Source: Clostridiales bacterium
GTDB lineage: Bacteria > Bacillota > Clostridia > Oscillospirales > CAG-272
Direction: 5' to 3'
Assembly (NCBI GenBank): GCA_016280525.1
Contig: JAEEGW010000093.1
Coordinates: forward strand, 1-17,960
Length of the DNA: 17,960 nucleotides
Part shown: positions 1 through 7,465 of the stretch, piece by piece
Layout: each line of letters starts with the position of its first letter
Position numbering within the stretch: position 1 is the first letter of the stretch
Notes under the pieces: generated by a model
The model's database searches: none
What the model saw: the letters and a program-made list of their open reading frames with translations, nothing else
What the model was told of the DNA's origin: nothing
Position numbers and translations under genes: made by a program

Positions 1-3000
1 GGTAAAGCTCTGCGGCGGCTTTTATCACTTTGCGCGAGCGGAACGCTATATCCGGCTCGCCGGGTTTATACGCGTCAAATCCTACGGCACAAAGCAGCGC
101 GTACGTAAACGGATATTCGTCGCGCACTTCGTTTTCAAGCATATTTTCAACGGCGCCTTTGACCTCTTCCGTATACTTTCCGATAAACGGCCTCACTGTG
201 TCCGCATGGGCTTTTATATCCCACTTTTTTGCGGCGTCGTAGTTTTCCGTCCCGCGGTATATGGATACGGCTCTGTCCTGTCCTAAAAGGCTGCTTATCT
301 CCGGATACAGTATTTCGTATGCTATCCAGCTCATAGCGGTGCGGCGCATAGCGTCCGTTTCGGTAAAATAATTATCAACACAGTATTGGAACGCGGTGTA
401 TCTGTGCGTGCGCGTAAGATAATTATATATATGCGACGCGTTCTGAGAGCTGAAGTTTTCCGATATCGCCTTGTCTAACAGCACTGAGATATCCACACCT
501 GTCGGGTCGTATAAGAACGGGTCTTCATCGGTCAGCAAAAGCATCCTGCACGTATAAGGCAGTTTGCTTTTCGCCTCTTGCTCGTGTACGTATTTTGCGT
601 AATTTTTCGCTTTTATTTTGAAAGTCGAAAGCCAGACGTATAAAGATTTCCGGCTGTCGCCAAGCGCGGTCCTGTCCGGAAATTCCAGGCCGGAAAAATA
701 ACTGTTGCTGAATTTTGTTGTCTCCTCTTTTACCGTCTCGGACACGAAAACGCTTATTACGGATTTGATTTTTGCGTTTGTTTCTCCGCCGAAATACCGC
801 TTTACAAGATGATCGAAAGCCACGTCGCCGAACGAATGCAGCGTATCCCAGTTTTGATCGGAATTGTCGCCTGACGCTATTGCTATAACGATCTCGTCTA
901 TATATTTCTCCGACTCTGTTTCTGCATCCGCCATTATAACGTCCGTAACAAACGTTCCGCCGGTGAGCACGTAATACGTATATTGGTAAGAACCGTTCGT
1001 TACGTGTTCTGTTTTTATATCAAACGTGTACTTTACGTCCTCTGTTTTACCGTTTTCTTCTTTTGTAAAGTCAAGTGAGATGAGCAGGTGATCGGACGTT
1101 GATTCGATGACGTTCATACCGAGCGCTATATCAGGGCCTAAAATGTACGAAACTGCTGCAAATTCATCTTTATATATCTCTATATCAAATTCGTAATCGA
1201 ATTTAGGCGTGTGTTTAACAGTCGCGTGCTGAGGATAGAGTGCGACGCCGTCAAACACGTCCGTTTTGCGCAGTATCGCATCCTGTATCTGTTCTGTCGC
1301 GCTGTGTTCAAAATCAAAACCGACCGAGTCATTAATCAGGTGTTCACCGTAGTAAAGCGGATATTCCATGTCATCAGTCAATATACCTCTGTATATTTCC
1401 GGCACTTCATCATAGCTGTTATACTGACAGACAGTTGTCGATGAAAATTCTGTCTGTCCTTCCCGGATACGAAGATAGGTATTAAGTACGTTTGATAAAT
1501 AGTTTACCGCAGCGTATTCCGGTTTAAGTATCCTATCCGCAAATGAGCCGCCGGTAAGGCGTATGCCATCCTCATATTCCTTAACCTCAAACGTCAGATT
1601 TCTTGTATATAAAGCAATTCCGTAAGGAAAATGCACGTCCGCAGTGATAACGTACGTATCGCCGCTCTGCTTTGACAGCTTTGCCGAACGGTGATCCACA
1701 CTTATAACGCCTAAGATACCGACGTCAAACATATATACTCTGCCGCTCTTTATTGTAAACCACCCGTTTTGCGTTATGCTTCCGTCTATTACAGATCTGT
1801 CTAAATACTTTTCAAAATAGTTGTAAAAGTCTTCTGTCGGACAATAGTGGAAAAATTCGTCTTTCGTCCTCTCCGTCAGCTCTTGCTTCATATATTCTTC
1901 AACGGGTAGGCAGTATTCGATCAGTTCTTCCGGTACTATGCCGTAATTCACAGCTCTATACAGCTCATAGACGGCTTTTATAACTCTGCGCGAGCGGAAC
2001 GCTATGTCCGGCTCGCCGGACTTATACCCGTCAAAACCGTCGGCGGACAAAAGTACGTATGTACGCGGATATTCGCTTGACACCTCCTCCTCATACATAT
2101 CTTTTACAACGTTTTTGACCTCCTTTTTATACTCTTCTATCAAAGGATCAAGAACGTTCGGATGATCTTTAAAATTCTCATCTGTGACGTCAATACCACC
2201 GTCGGACGGCTGCATTGATAAAGTTTTCTCATATCCTAAAAGGTCTCTCATATCAGAGCTCACTATATTGAACACGATCATACTGACGAGCGCGCGACGG
2301 GTGACGTCCGGTTCTTTATCATGATTTTCCGTGTAGTATCTGAGCATCTGGTATCTGCGTTCTACTCTGAGATTATATAAAACAGGAATCGAATCCTCAT
2401 AATTTGATTTAATTATATAATCAAGACAGTTATCAATGCTTTCTTTTTCACATTCAAAACGATCTTCCGCCTCGCCTTCTTTTTTCACCTCAACGTCAAA
2501 CGGGTATTCCCAGTATACAGTTTTATTCTGATCTTCTTTTACCGTAAACGATACGACAAAACGGTAAACTCCCGCCTCGGCTGATCTGAAATAACTATCC
2601 ATAAAATCAAACGCAACAGAATGCGCTTCACCGTTGACGTACACTCTGAAACTGACTCTTTCAATATTCAAAGCACCGTTATAATCTATGGATATCCCGC
2701 TGTTTCTGTCATATTTTATAAGCGAAACATTTTCGTCGTACGATGCGTTTTCGTCGCCTTTTTCGGATAACGCGCGGTAAGGATCGGGATATATCGTAGT
2801 TTCGCCGCTCGTGACGCTAAAATTCAAAGGACATTTTTCGTCATCATCATAAGGCGTCGTTTCCGTTTCTTCCGACGTGTCGGCTAAAGTCGTTTCCGGA
2901 GGATTTATCATACCGGCTTTATATTCAAAATATTTGAGGGCCGCAAACATACCGCCGAATATTACGGCGCAGACCGCAAACGCGCCCGCTATACGGAGCA

Positions 3001-3124
3001 CGGGGTGGTAAGATCCCGCTTTGCCTGATCTTTCGGGCAATGAGTTTTCATATCTTATAAAATCAGCCACGTTATCGTCGTTTATATCCGACACGGCGCT
3101 GTATAACAGTTCTTTTTTCTTCAT
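1..3124 (-). CDS. Giant single-pass membrane protein paired with ECF sigma factor (partial, C-terminus off window)
   Basis: This frame is open without a stop from the ATG at 3124 to the left edge, giving at least 1,041 residues. I checked every codon by eye. Residues 1-41 are cytoplasmic in character. A hydrophobic segment (about 42-64) follows, then an acidic Thr/Glu/Asp linker (about 73-97), then a large domain predicted to lie outside the membrane. The short N-terminal tail plus one membrane helix, placed 5 bp after an ECF sigma gene, is the usual layout of Clostridia sigma-associated (putative anti-sigma) proteins. Members of that group are normally a few hundred residues, so this one is unusually long. 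A helical block at about 238-400 recurs at about 889-1041, an offset of 652 residues; both copies contain GEPDIAFRSR. A beta-rich block containing LTGG recurs near residues 524 and 720. Anti-sigma function is inferred from context only; the extracellular ligand is unknown. Confidence 0.85.
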   Translation of the reverse strand, partial: MKKKELLYSAVSDINDDNVADFIRYENSLPERSGKAGSYHPVLRIAGAFAVCAVIFGGMFAALKYFEYKAGMINPPETTLADTSEETETTPYDDDEKCPLNFSVTSGETTIYPDPYRALSEKGDENASYDENVSLIKYDRNSGISIDYNGALNIERVSFRVYVNGEAHSVAFDFMDSYFRSAEAGVYRFVVSFTVKEDQNKTVYWEYPFDVEVKKEGEAEDRFECEKESIDNCLDYIIKSNYEDSIPVLYNLRVERRYQMLRYYTENHDKEPDVTRRALVSMIVFNIVSSDMRDLLGYEKTLSMQPSDGGIDVTDENFKDHPNVLDPLIEEYKKEVKNVVKDMYEEEVSSEYPRTYVLLSADGFDGYKSGEPDIAFRSRRVIKAVYELYRAVNYGIVPEELIEYCLPVEEYMKQELTERTKDEFFHYCPTEDFYNYFEKYLDRSVIDGSITQNGWFTIKSGRVYMFDVGILGVISVDHRSAKLSKQSGDTYVITADVHFPYGIALYTRNLTFEVKEYEDGIRLTGGSFADRILKPEYAAVNYLSNVLNTYLRIREGQTEFSSTTVCQYNSYDEVPEIYRGILTDDMEYPLYYGEHLINDSVGFDFEHSATEQIQDAILRKTDVFDGVALYPQHATVKHTPKFDYEFDIEIYKDEFAAVSYILGPDIALGMNVIESTSDHLLISLDFTKEENGKTEDVKYTFDIKTEHVTNGSYQYTYYVLTGGTFVTDVIMADAETESEKYIDEIVIAIASGDNSDQNWDTLHSFGDVAFDHLVKRYFGGETNAKIKSVISVFVSETVKEETTKFSNSYFSGLEFPDRTALGDSRKSLYVWLSTFKIKAKNYAKYVHEQEAKSKLPYTCRMLLLTDEDPFLYDPTGVDISVLLDKAISENFSSQNASHIYNYLTRTHRYTAFQYCVDNYFTETDAMRRTAMSWIAYEILYPEISSLLGQDRAVSIYRGTENYDAAKKWDIKAHADTVRPFIGKYTEEVKGAVENMLENEVRDEYPFTYALLCAVGFDAYKPGEPDIAFRSRKVIKAAAELY

Positions 3125-3129
3125 ATTCT

Positions 3130-3693
3130 TCACAGCGTATATCCCTCCTGCAAAAGCTTTTCCTTCAAGCCCGCTTTTATTGACGCAAGCTCCTTTTTGA
3201 CCGTTGATACGCTAAGGTCAAGCTTTTCCGCTATCTCGCCGATCGATCTGTTCACGTAGTATCTGCTCATGAATACGTATCTCTGCCTTGACGACAGCGA
3301 GCTGACGTAGCCGTTTATTATACCCGCCAGTTCTCTTTCATCAAACATACATTCCGCGTCTTTGCCGGGCAAAAGCTCCGCCAGATCGTCAAGCGGCGCG
3401 TACAGTTTTTCAGGTATGCGGCGCGCTCTCTTGCTCTTTTTTATAACGTCAAGCGCCGTGTGCCTTATGAGCACGGTGAGATACGCCTGAAGCGACGCGG
3501 GCCTTTGCGGCGGAATGGAATTCCACGCGGCAAGATACACGTCGTTTAAGCACTCCTCCGCATCGCGCCTGTCGGCTGTCATGGCTGCCGCCACGTTTTT
3601 AAGATACGCGCCGTATTTTTTGTCGGTTTCCGAAATTGCTTTTTCGTCGCGGTCAAAAAACAGGTCGTTTATCTCTTCATCCTTTAAAAGCAT
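3130..3693 (-). CDS. RNA polymerase sigma factor, ECF (sigma-70) family
   Basis: A 187-residue protein with the two-domain plan of extracytoplasmic-function sigma factors. Sigma region 2 lies at about residues 20-90 and includes DAEECLNDVYLAAWNSIPP, the promoter -10 recognition and core-binding part. Region 4 lies at about residues 125-183, with a helix-turn-helix (IGEIAEKLDLSVSTVKKEL) that should bind the -35 element. There is no region 1 or 3, as expected for ECF factors. The ATG at 3693 has a good ribosome site (AAGGAAG, about 7 bases upstream). The gene is followed after 5 bp by the large membrane protein, so the two are almost certainly co-transcribed and probably form a signal-sensing pair. 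A candidate self-recognised promoter lies at 3731-3757. Target genes cannot be told from this window. Confidence 0.93.
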   Translation of the reverse strand: MLLKDEEINDLFFDRDEKAISETDKKYGAYLKNVAAAMTADRRDAEECLNDVYLAAWNSIPPQRPASLQAYLTVLIRHTALDVIKKSKRARRIPEKLYAPLDDLAELLPGKDAECMFDERELAGIINGYVSSLSSRQRYVFMSRYYVNRSIGEIAEKLDLSVSTVKKELASIKAGLKEKLLQEGYTL

Positions 3694-3730
3694 ACCGGTC
3701 TTCCTTTCGTTTGAGGTCCCTCTGCCGTAT

Positions 3731-3757
3731 ATGACGACAAAAATGCAAAAAGGTGTA
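3731..3757 (-). promoter_or_regulatory. Candidate ECF-type promoter of the sigma operon
   Basis: Read on the minus strand, TACACC (3757-3752) is followed by a T-rich spacer of 15 bases and then CGTCAT (3736-3731), about 38 bases before the sigma ATG. An AC-rich -35, a T-tract just after it and a CGTC -10 are typical of Bacillota ECF promoters, which often regulate their own sigma gene. No TTGACA/TATAAT promoter is evident in this gap. Autoregulation is inference. Confidence 0.45.
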
Positions 3758-3840
3758 AAAAAGTCTGAAATTTCTGCAAGTTACGCTGTGAATGAAAAGG
3801 CGATACGGCTTTTACCGCTCGCCTGTATTTTTTCTGACGT

Positions 3841-4536
3841 TTAATTCGTGCCTGTTTTTCTTTCTTTCGTATGATTTATATCCGATACGAGCGTGTCAAG
3901 CATCTGCGACGAATGGGACTGCGCGGTAAATTCCGTGCCGTCCGTTTTTTTGATGTGCAGCGTCTGATATCCCACGGGGACCGTCTTGCTTCCCTTTTTA
4001 TATACCGTCTGATCGTCCGTAAGATACGCTCTTTCTATTTGCCCGTACGGTATCTGCTCGCTTCTGTCCGTCTGCTCGTCTTTTATAAGCGATATTTCTT
4101 TTGAGCCTATGCAGATCCCTTCTTCAACGAAATAAACGTGCGTTTTTGAATATATTTCCGTTCTGTATCTGCCTTCCTTGTCGCGCCGCAGATACGAGCC
4201 GTCAAAATATTTATAGCTCTCTATCAGAACGGACTCAAGATACGGAAGCTGTCTTTCGTACAGATCGAACTTTTGCAGCGTCTCTTCTTCAAACAGCTTG
4301 AACGCGTCGCTTATGTTCTCGTCTATCTTTTTGTCGTTTGACCTAAGCGTCATGCTTATGCCGAAAACCGCGCCGCCCGTGACGATAGACAAAACGGATA
4401 AAATATACATAACAAAGCCGTTATCCGCGGAGCGCGGCAGTATCCACAGTATTATACCGAGCACCAGAAGCCCCGCGCTGCAGTACAAGAGCAGCTTTTT
4501 ATTTTCAAAATACCTTAAATTCTTTTTGTAATCCAT
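3841..4536 (-). CDS. Two-helix membrane protein of unknown function
   Basis: A 231-residue protein that I do not recognise. Two hydrophobic segments at about residues 13-33 and 39-60 form a hairpin in the membrane. They are followed by a soluble, charged region of about 170 residues, predicted to be cytoplasmic, beginning with a helical stretch (about 68-110) rich in Glu and Lys. The later part (about 115-215) alternates short hydrophobic and charged runs, as in a beta-rich domain. No catalytic motif is visible. The ATG at 4536 is preceded by GGAGG five bases upstream. It lies between the sugar dehydratase and the sigma operon on the same strand. A weak hairpin at 4605-4635 separates it from the dehydratase, so co-transcription is uncertain. 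Confidence 0.78.
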   Translation of the reverse strand: MDYKKNLRYFENKKLLLYCSAGLLVLGIILWILPRSADNGFVMYILSVLSIVTGGAVFGISMTLRSNDKKIDENISDAFKLFEEETLQKFDLYERQLPYLESVLIESYKYFDGSYLRRDKEGRYRTEIYSKTHVYFVEEGICIGSKEISLIKDEQTDRSEQIPYGQIERAYLTDDQTVYKKGSKTVPVGYQTLHIKKTDGTEFTAQSHSSQMLDTLVSDINHTKERKTGTN

Positions 4537-4600
4537 AAACCCCTCCGGCGCCGCGCCGTCAAACTTCCGCCCGATACGGACACCGGGCTTTTGTATTTTT

Positions 4601-4635
4601 TAAAACCTCACCCGTATCCGATCCACAGGTGAGGT
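4601..4635 (-). terminator. Candidate terminator after the sugar-dehydratase gene
   Basis: Arms ACCTCACC (4605-4612) and GGTGAGGT (4628-4635) are perfectly complementary around a 15-base loop. On the minus strand the hairpin is followed by a short T tract (TTTTAAAA). It lies 18 bases beyond the stop of the dehydratase. The long loop and short T run make this a moderate call. Confidence 0.5.
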
Positions 4636-4652
4636 CAAAAATTTACGCCGTA

Positions 4653-6617
4653 TTATTTATCAGCCGTTTCTTTTTCTTTATCGTACGCTCCGTTTACCTC
4701 CGCGGGCGTGTGGTACGTGGGAACGACGGACATAAGCGCGTGTCTCGCCTCCTCGTCGCTGCCGGATTCCACCGCGTCACGCAGGACGGCGAGCTTTTCT
4801 TCAAGCTCCGCGTCTGACAGTGAAACGTCTTTTTCTATATATATCAGGTTGTTTTCCGTCTTGCCGAGCTCCTCGCTTTTGACAAGCAGCTCCTCGTACA
4901 GCTTTTCGCCCGGGCGAAGACCCGTTTCCACTATATCTATATCCTTATACGGAACGTAGCCGGACAGTCTTATCATATTCTCCGCAAGATCGAGTATCTT
5001 TACCGGCTGACCCATGTCGAGCACGAACAGCTCGCCGTTTTTCGCCATCGCGCCGGACTGCAGAACGAGCTGCGACGCCTCGGGAATGGTCATAAAGTAT
5101 CTGTTTATGCGCTTGTCCGTTATCGTGACCGGACCGCCGTTCGCGATTTGACGCTTGAACAGCGGTATGACGGAGCCCGCGGACCCGAGCACGTTGCCGA
5201 AGCGCGTCGCGCTGTAAACGGTTCCGCAGTTATGGTTTGCAAAGCATCCCGTTATCATCTCGCAGACGCGTTTCGTCGCGCCCATGACGTTCGTCGGGTT
5301 GACGGCTTTGTCTGTTGAGATCATTATAAAATGCTCCGCCTTGTATTTTTCGCTCAGCATAACGACGTTGTAAGTGCCGAAAACGTTGTTTGAAACGGCT
5401 TCAACACAGTTTTTCTCCATAAGCGGAACGTGCTTGTGCGCTGCGGCGTGCAGAACTATCTGCGGCTGATACGCGCGGAACACCTTTTCGATCGCGTCCA
5501 TGTTGCAGACGGACGCGATTTCAACTTTTATCTCAAATTTGTCTTTATACTTCTGAAGCAGCTCCTGCTGTATATCGTACGCGCTGTTTTCGTAAATATC
5601 AAGTATAACGAGCGTGCGCGGGTTCATTTCAGCTATCTGCCGGCACAGCTCGGAGCCGATAGAGCCGCCGCCTCCGGTCACGAGAACGGTCTTGCCCTCG
5701 TAATACGAAACGACTCTTTCGTCCGCTACCTGTCTTACGTTTCGGAAAAGCAAATCTTCTATTTCAAATTCACGGAGCTTAACGACGCCAGTGTTCTCGC
5801 TCGTCAGAAGCGACGACTTTTCGTAGACCTTTAAAGTACAGCCGTACTCCCTGTATTTTTCGTATAGTTCTTTTTTCTTTTCCACGCTCATATCCGGCAG
5901 CGCGAAAACGAACATTGATACGTTGTACGCCGCAAGCATCTGCCGCGTGACCTGCTCTTCTGATATGATGGCGACGTCGCTTATCCGGCGGCCGATCTTC
6001 TCTTTCTTTATATCAACGTACAGCACGGGTTTGTATATCGCGCTGTTGTCCGCGGCGAGCGCGTCCGACAAAGCTATGCCGTCTTTTCCCGCGCCGACTA
6101 TAACGATGTTTACCGTGCGCTTGTCCGCGCTGTCAACGTGTTTTTCCTTCATGCCGAAGAGTCCGAGCAAAAATCTTGAAACTCTGCCCACGAAACTGTC
6201 CGAGCCGCTGTATTTATAGCACATACCGTAAGAAATCCTTGCCGTAAGAAGCAAAAGCAGATCCACGCCTATCAAAGATACGGTCTCTGCCACGGTGTAT
6301 TTCGGGCCGGGGATGAAGAAACACAGTATGACCGCGCACACGCACGCGAACGCGTCCGATATGATAAGCTTGAGATACGAGGAAATGCCGCCGTATCTCC
6401 AGATCTGGCTGTATATTTTGAAAATGAAGCGGAATATGTAGACAAGCACAAGGAACGCCGGAGCCGCAAAATACGGAAATTCCGCTTTGCCGCCCGTAAA
6501 GAAAAGCACAGCGGCGCACACGGCAAATACGACCATATCAAAAAACACGAGCATCCAGCGGATGTTCAGTTTTTTCGGTTTTACTTCGGCCATATTCTTT
6601 TCGCTGTTCTTGTCCAT
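4653..6617 (-). CDS. Membrane-bound nucleotide-sugar 4,6-dehydratase (FlaA1/CapD/PglF/WbpM-type)
   Basis: A 654-residue member of the large membrane form of UDP-N-acetylglucosamine 4,6-dehydratases, which make the 4-keto-6-deoxy intermediate used for surface glycans. Four membrane helices lie near residues 20-125. A first Rossmann-like fold follows (VIVGAGKDG at about 172-180), then the catalytic SDR domain with the NAD-binding loop TGGGGSIGS (about 314-322). The active site shows TDK (435-437) and MGATK (445-449). Met instead of the usual SDR Tyr is the norm in the PglF/WbpM branch and not a defect. TGLRPGEKLYEELL (about 565-578) is also typical. An in-frame ATG at 6665 exists, but it lies about 8 bases from the predicted transcription start and has no ribosome site. 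The ATG at 6617 has GGGGAG ten bases upstream, so I chose it. No glycosyltransferase genes adjoin it, so the sugar product is unknown. Confidence 0.93.
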   Translation of the reverse strand: MDKNSEKNMAEVKPKKLNIRWMLVFFDMVVFAVCAAVLFFTGGKAEFPYFAAPAFLVLVYIFRFIFKIYSQIWRYGGISSYLKLIISDAFACVCAVILCFFIPGPKYTVAETVSLIGVDLLLLLTARISYGMCYKYSGSDSFVGRVSRFLLGLFGMKEKHVDSADKRTVNIVIVGAGKDGIALSDALAADNSAIYKPVLYVDIKKEKIGRRISDVAIISEEQVTRQMLAAYNVSMFVFALPDMSVEKKKELYEKYREYGCTLKVYEKSSLLTSENTGVVKLREFEIEDLLFRNVRQVADERVVSYYEGKTVLVTGGGGSIGSELCRQIAEMNPRTLVILDIYENSAYDIQQELLQKYKDKFEIKVEIASVCNMDAIEKVFRAYQPQIVLHAAAHKHVPLMEKNCVEAVSNNVFGTYNVVMLSEKYKAEHFIMISTDKAVNPTNVMGATKRVCEMITGCFANHNCGTVYSATRFGNVLGSAGSVIPLFKRQIANGGPVTITDKRINRYFMTIPEASQLVLQSGAMAKNGELFVLDMGQPVKILDLAENMIRLSGYVPYKDIDIVETGLRPGEKLYEELLVKSEELGKTENNLIYIEKDVSLSDAELEEKLAVLRDAVESGSDEEARHALMSVVPTYHTPAEVNGAYDKEKETADK

Positions 6618-6679
6618 AACACAAACGCTCCCCGTGACGCTGATTATCGCTATCATATCGGTCATACGATATTATTTAG

Positions 6680-6708
6680 ATTTTAGCACACATTTGTTCA
6701 ATTGTCAA
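6680..6708 (-). promoter_or_regulatory. Sigma-A promoter of the sugar-dehydratase gene
   Basis: On the minus strand, TTGACA (6708-6703), a 17-base spacer and TAAAAT (6685-6680) form a near-perfect vegetative promoter. The transcription start should be near 6673, giving a leader of about 55 bases before the chosen ATG at 6617. An AT-rich stretch (6712-6790) just upstream could act as an UP element. Confidence 0.85.
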
Positions 6709-6826
6709 GTTGAAATACTTGATATATTTTTGAAAATTTAGATATCTTTTTAGTATATTTTAGATATATTGGTTTTTTCTTTATTGTTTGATTTTTTGCG
6801 AGGGGTTTTGCGGATTTAAGCGACAG

Positions 6827-6853
6827 GCGCTCCCTCCTTTTCGAATCTCTCCT
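6827..6853. repeat. 27-bp direct repeat, copy 1 (contains tRNA-Ser 3'-end sequence)
   Basis: These 27 bases are identical to 6966-6992. The unit runs GCGCTCCCTCC then TTTTCGAATCTCTCCT. Its right part, TTCGAATCTCTCCT, is the T-arm/acceptor end of tRNA-Ser(GCU) as transcribed, but placed here on the opposite strand to the tRNA gene. Confidence 0.85.
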
Positions 6854-6875
6854 GTTGGCTTTGGCATGCCCCAAT

Positions 6876-6889
6876 GAAGGAGAGATTCG
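6876..6889 (-). repeat. 14-bp copy of the tRNA-Ser 3' end, same orientation as the gene
   Basis: GAAGGAGAGATTCG at 6876-6889 is identical to 7045-7058 inside tRNA-Ser(GCU), the acceptor and T-arm end, in the same orientation and 169 bp away. It could be the remnant of an attachment-site repeat or a fragment of a small repeat family. Confidence 0.7.
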
Positions 6890-6965
6890 CCCGGCATACT
6901 GCCGTATACCGGCACGCACACGTCGGCGAAAAACGCTCCCCCGGAGCCTTTTTCTTCCGCGCTTC

Positions 6966-6992
6966 GCGCTCCCTCCTTTTCGAATCTCTCCT
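6966..6992. repeat. 27-bp direct repeat, copy 2 (inverted copy of tRNA-Ser 3' end)
   Basis: Identical to 6827-6853. Here the tRNA match is longer: TTCGAATCTCTCCTTC at 6979-6994 is the exact reverse complement of 7045-7060. RNA reading through the terminator would therefore contain a 16-base sequence able to pair with the 3' end of tRNA-Ser(GCU). Confidence 0.85.
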
Positions 6993-7008
6993 TCTTTTTT
7001 CCGCAAAC

Positions 7009-7036
7009 AAAAAACCTCCCAACCGGGAGGTTTTTG
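7009..7036 (-). terminator. Terminator of the serine tRNA transcript
   Basis: AAAAACCTCCC (7010-7020), loop AACC, GGGAGGTTTTT (7025-7035): an 11-bp stem with a T run on both strands. It lies 5 bases beyond the 3' end of tRNA-Ser(GCU) and should end that transcript. It can work in either direction. Confidence 0.92.
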
Positions 7037-7040
7037 TTTA

Positions 7041-7128
7041 CGGAGAAGGAGAGATTCGAACTCTCGCGGCAGTTTCCCACCCTACACCCTTAGCAGGGGC
7101 GCCTCTTCACCGGCTTGAGTACTTCTCC
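7041..7128 (-). tRNA. tRNA-Ser (GCU anticodon)
   Basis: On the minus strand the gene starts GGAGAAGTACTCAAG and ends CTTCTCC plus discriminator G. The 7-bp acceptor stem pairs perfectly. The anticodon loop is CTGCTAA, anticodon GCU, reading AGC/AGU serine codons. A long variable arm (about 17 bases) marks it as a class II serine tRNA, and the T-arm contains GTTCGAATC. CCA is not encoded (GTAA follows). It shares a strand with tRNA-Ser(UGA) 160 bp upstream, with no obvious promoter of its own, so both are probably processed from one transcript. Confidence 0.96.
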
Positions 7129-7158
7129 ATGTGAATTGCATTATTTGATTTGTTGAAA

Positions 7159-7284
7159 GTGAAATCGAGGCTTTGCCTCGGTGAAATCAAAGCTTACGCT
7201 TTGGTGAAATCGGCTGCTTTGCATCCGGTGAAATCAAATCCGTAAACGGATTTGGTTGAAAATTCTCACTATGTGAGAATTTTC
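7159..7284 (-). repeat. Hairpin array with constant GTGAAATC spacer between two serine tRNAs
   Basis: Five consecutive hairpins fill the space between the tRNAs: 7166-7180 (stem CGAGGC, loop TTT), 7188-7203 (CAAAGC, loop TTAC), 7211-7227 (one mismatch, loop TTT), 7235-7254 (CAAATCCG, loop TAAA) and 7258-7284 (perfect 12-bp stem GAAAATTCTCAC, loop TAT). The 8-mer GTGAAATC recurs at 7159, 7181, 7204 and 7228, so the period is 22-24 bases. Stem sequences differ completely while pairing, loop type and spacer are kept. On the transcribed (minus) strand the second loop reads GTAA, a GNRA tetraloop. The array probably lies in the tRNA precursor RNA. Its function is unknown. Confidence 0.85.
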
Positions 7285-7287
7285 TGG

Positions 7288-7374
7288 CGGAGAGAGTGGG
7301 ATTCGAACCCACGGCCCGCAAAGCGAGTCACTGGTTTTCAAGACCAGCTCCTTAAACCACTCGGACATCTCTCC
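7288..7374 (-). tRNA. tRNA-Ser (UGA anticodon)
   Basis: On the minus strand it starts GGAGAGATGTCCGAGTGG and ends CTCTCC plus discriminator G. The anticodon loop TCTTGAAAA gives UGA, reading UCA/UCG/UCC/UCU serine codons. The acceptor stem GGAGAGA pairs with TCTCTCC with one end wobble/mismatch, a long variable arm is present, and the T-arm carries GGTTCGAATCC. CCA is not encoded. A consensus promoter sits 25 bases upstream. Confidence 0.96.
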
Positions 7375-7398
7375 GTATTTGCTGATACCGTGAGATGT

Positions 7399-7427
7399 AT
7401 AATACCACATTTACGCCGAATTGTCAA
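7399..7427 (-). promoter_or_regulatory. Consensus promoter of the serine tRNA transcript
   Basis: On the minus strand, TTGACA (7427-7422), a 17-base spacer and TATTAT (7404-7399) form an almost ideal sigma-A promoter. Transcription should begin near 7392, about 18 bases before mature tRNA-Ser(UGA). Confidence 0.92.
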
Positions 7428-7465
7428 GTTGTTTTTAAAAAATATTTATGCCTGCCAAAAAAATC

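Larger units (their letters stand above)
6709..7008. other. Gene-free stretch: AT-rich upstream DNA plus a tRNA-end repeat patch
   Basis: No convincing gene. From 6709 to about 6800 the DNA is AT-rich, with TTTAGATAT present twice, upstream of the dehydratase promoter. From 6815 to 6994 it holds a 27-bp direct repeat and several short copies of the 3' end of the neighbouring serine tRNA in both orientations, described separately. Short open frames here encode only low-complexity Arg/Lys/Glu-rich peptides in several frames at once, as repeats do. Confidence 0.7.

Noticed and set aside
445..467. Loss of Tyr in the SDR active site of the dehydratase
   Set aside because: Met at this place is normal for the PglF/WbpM branch, so it is not an anomaly (the residue lies at about protein position 445; the numbers here are residue positions in the dehydratase, not bases).
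4569..4603. Plus-strand terminator-like hairpin (GCCCG...CGGGC then T-rich)
   Set aside because: The stem is only 5 bp and there is no plus-strand gene upstream to terminate.
6618..6665. Longer start for the sugar dehydratase
   Set aside because: The ATG lies about 8 bases from the predicted transcription start and lacks a ribosome site; the ATG at 6617 fits better.
6816..7134. Overlapping Arg/Lys/Glu-rich and other open frames on both strands
   Set aside because: They follow the repeat patch or run antisense across tRNA-Ser(GCU); peptides such as GEIRTLAAVSHPTPLAG are the translation of a tRNA, not a protein.
7159..7284. CRISPR array
   Set aside because: The constant segment is only 8 bp, the between-segments are palindromes of 14-20 bp, and no cas gene is present.
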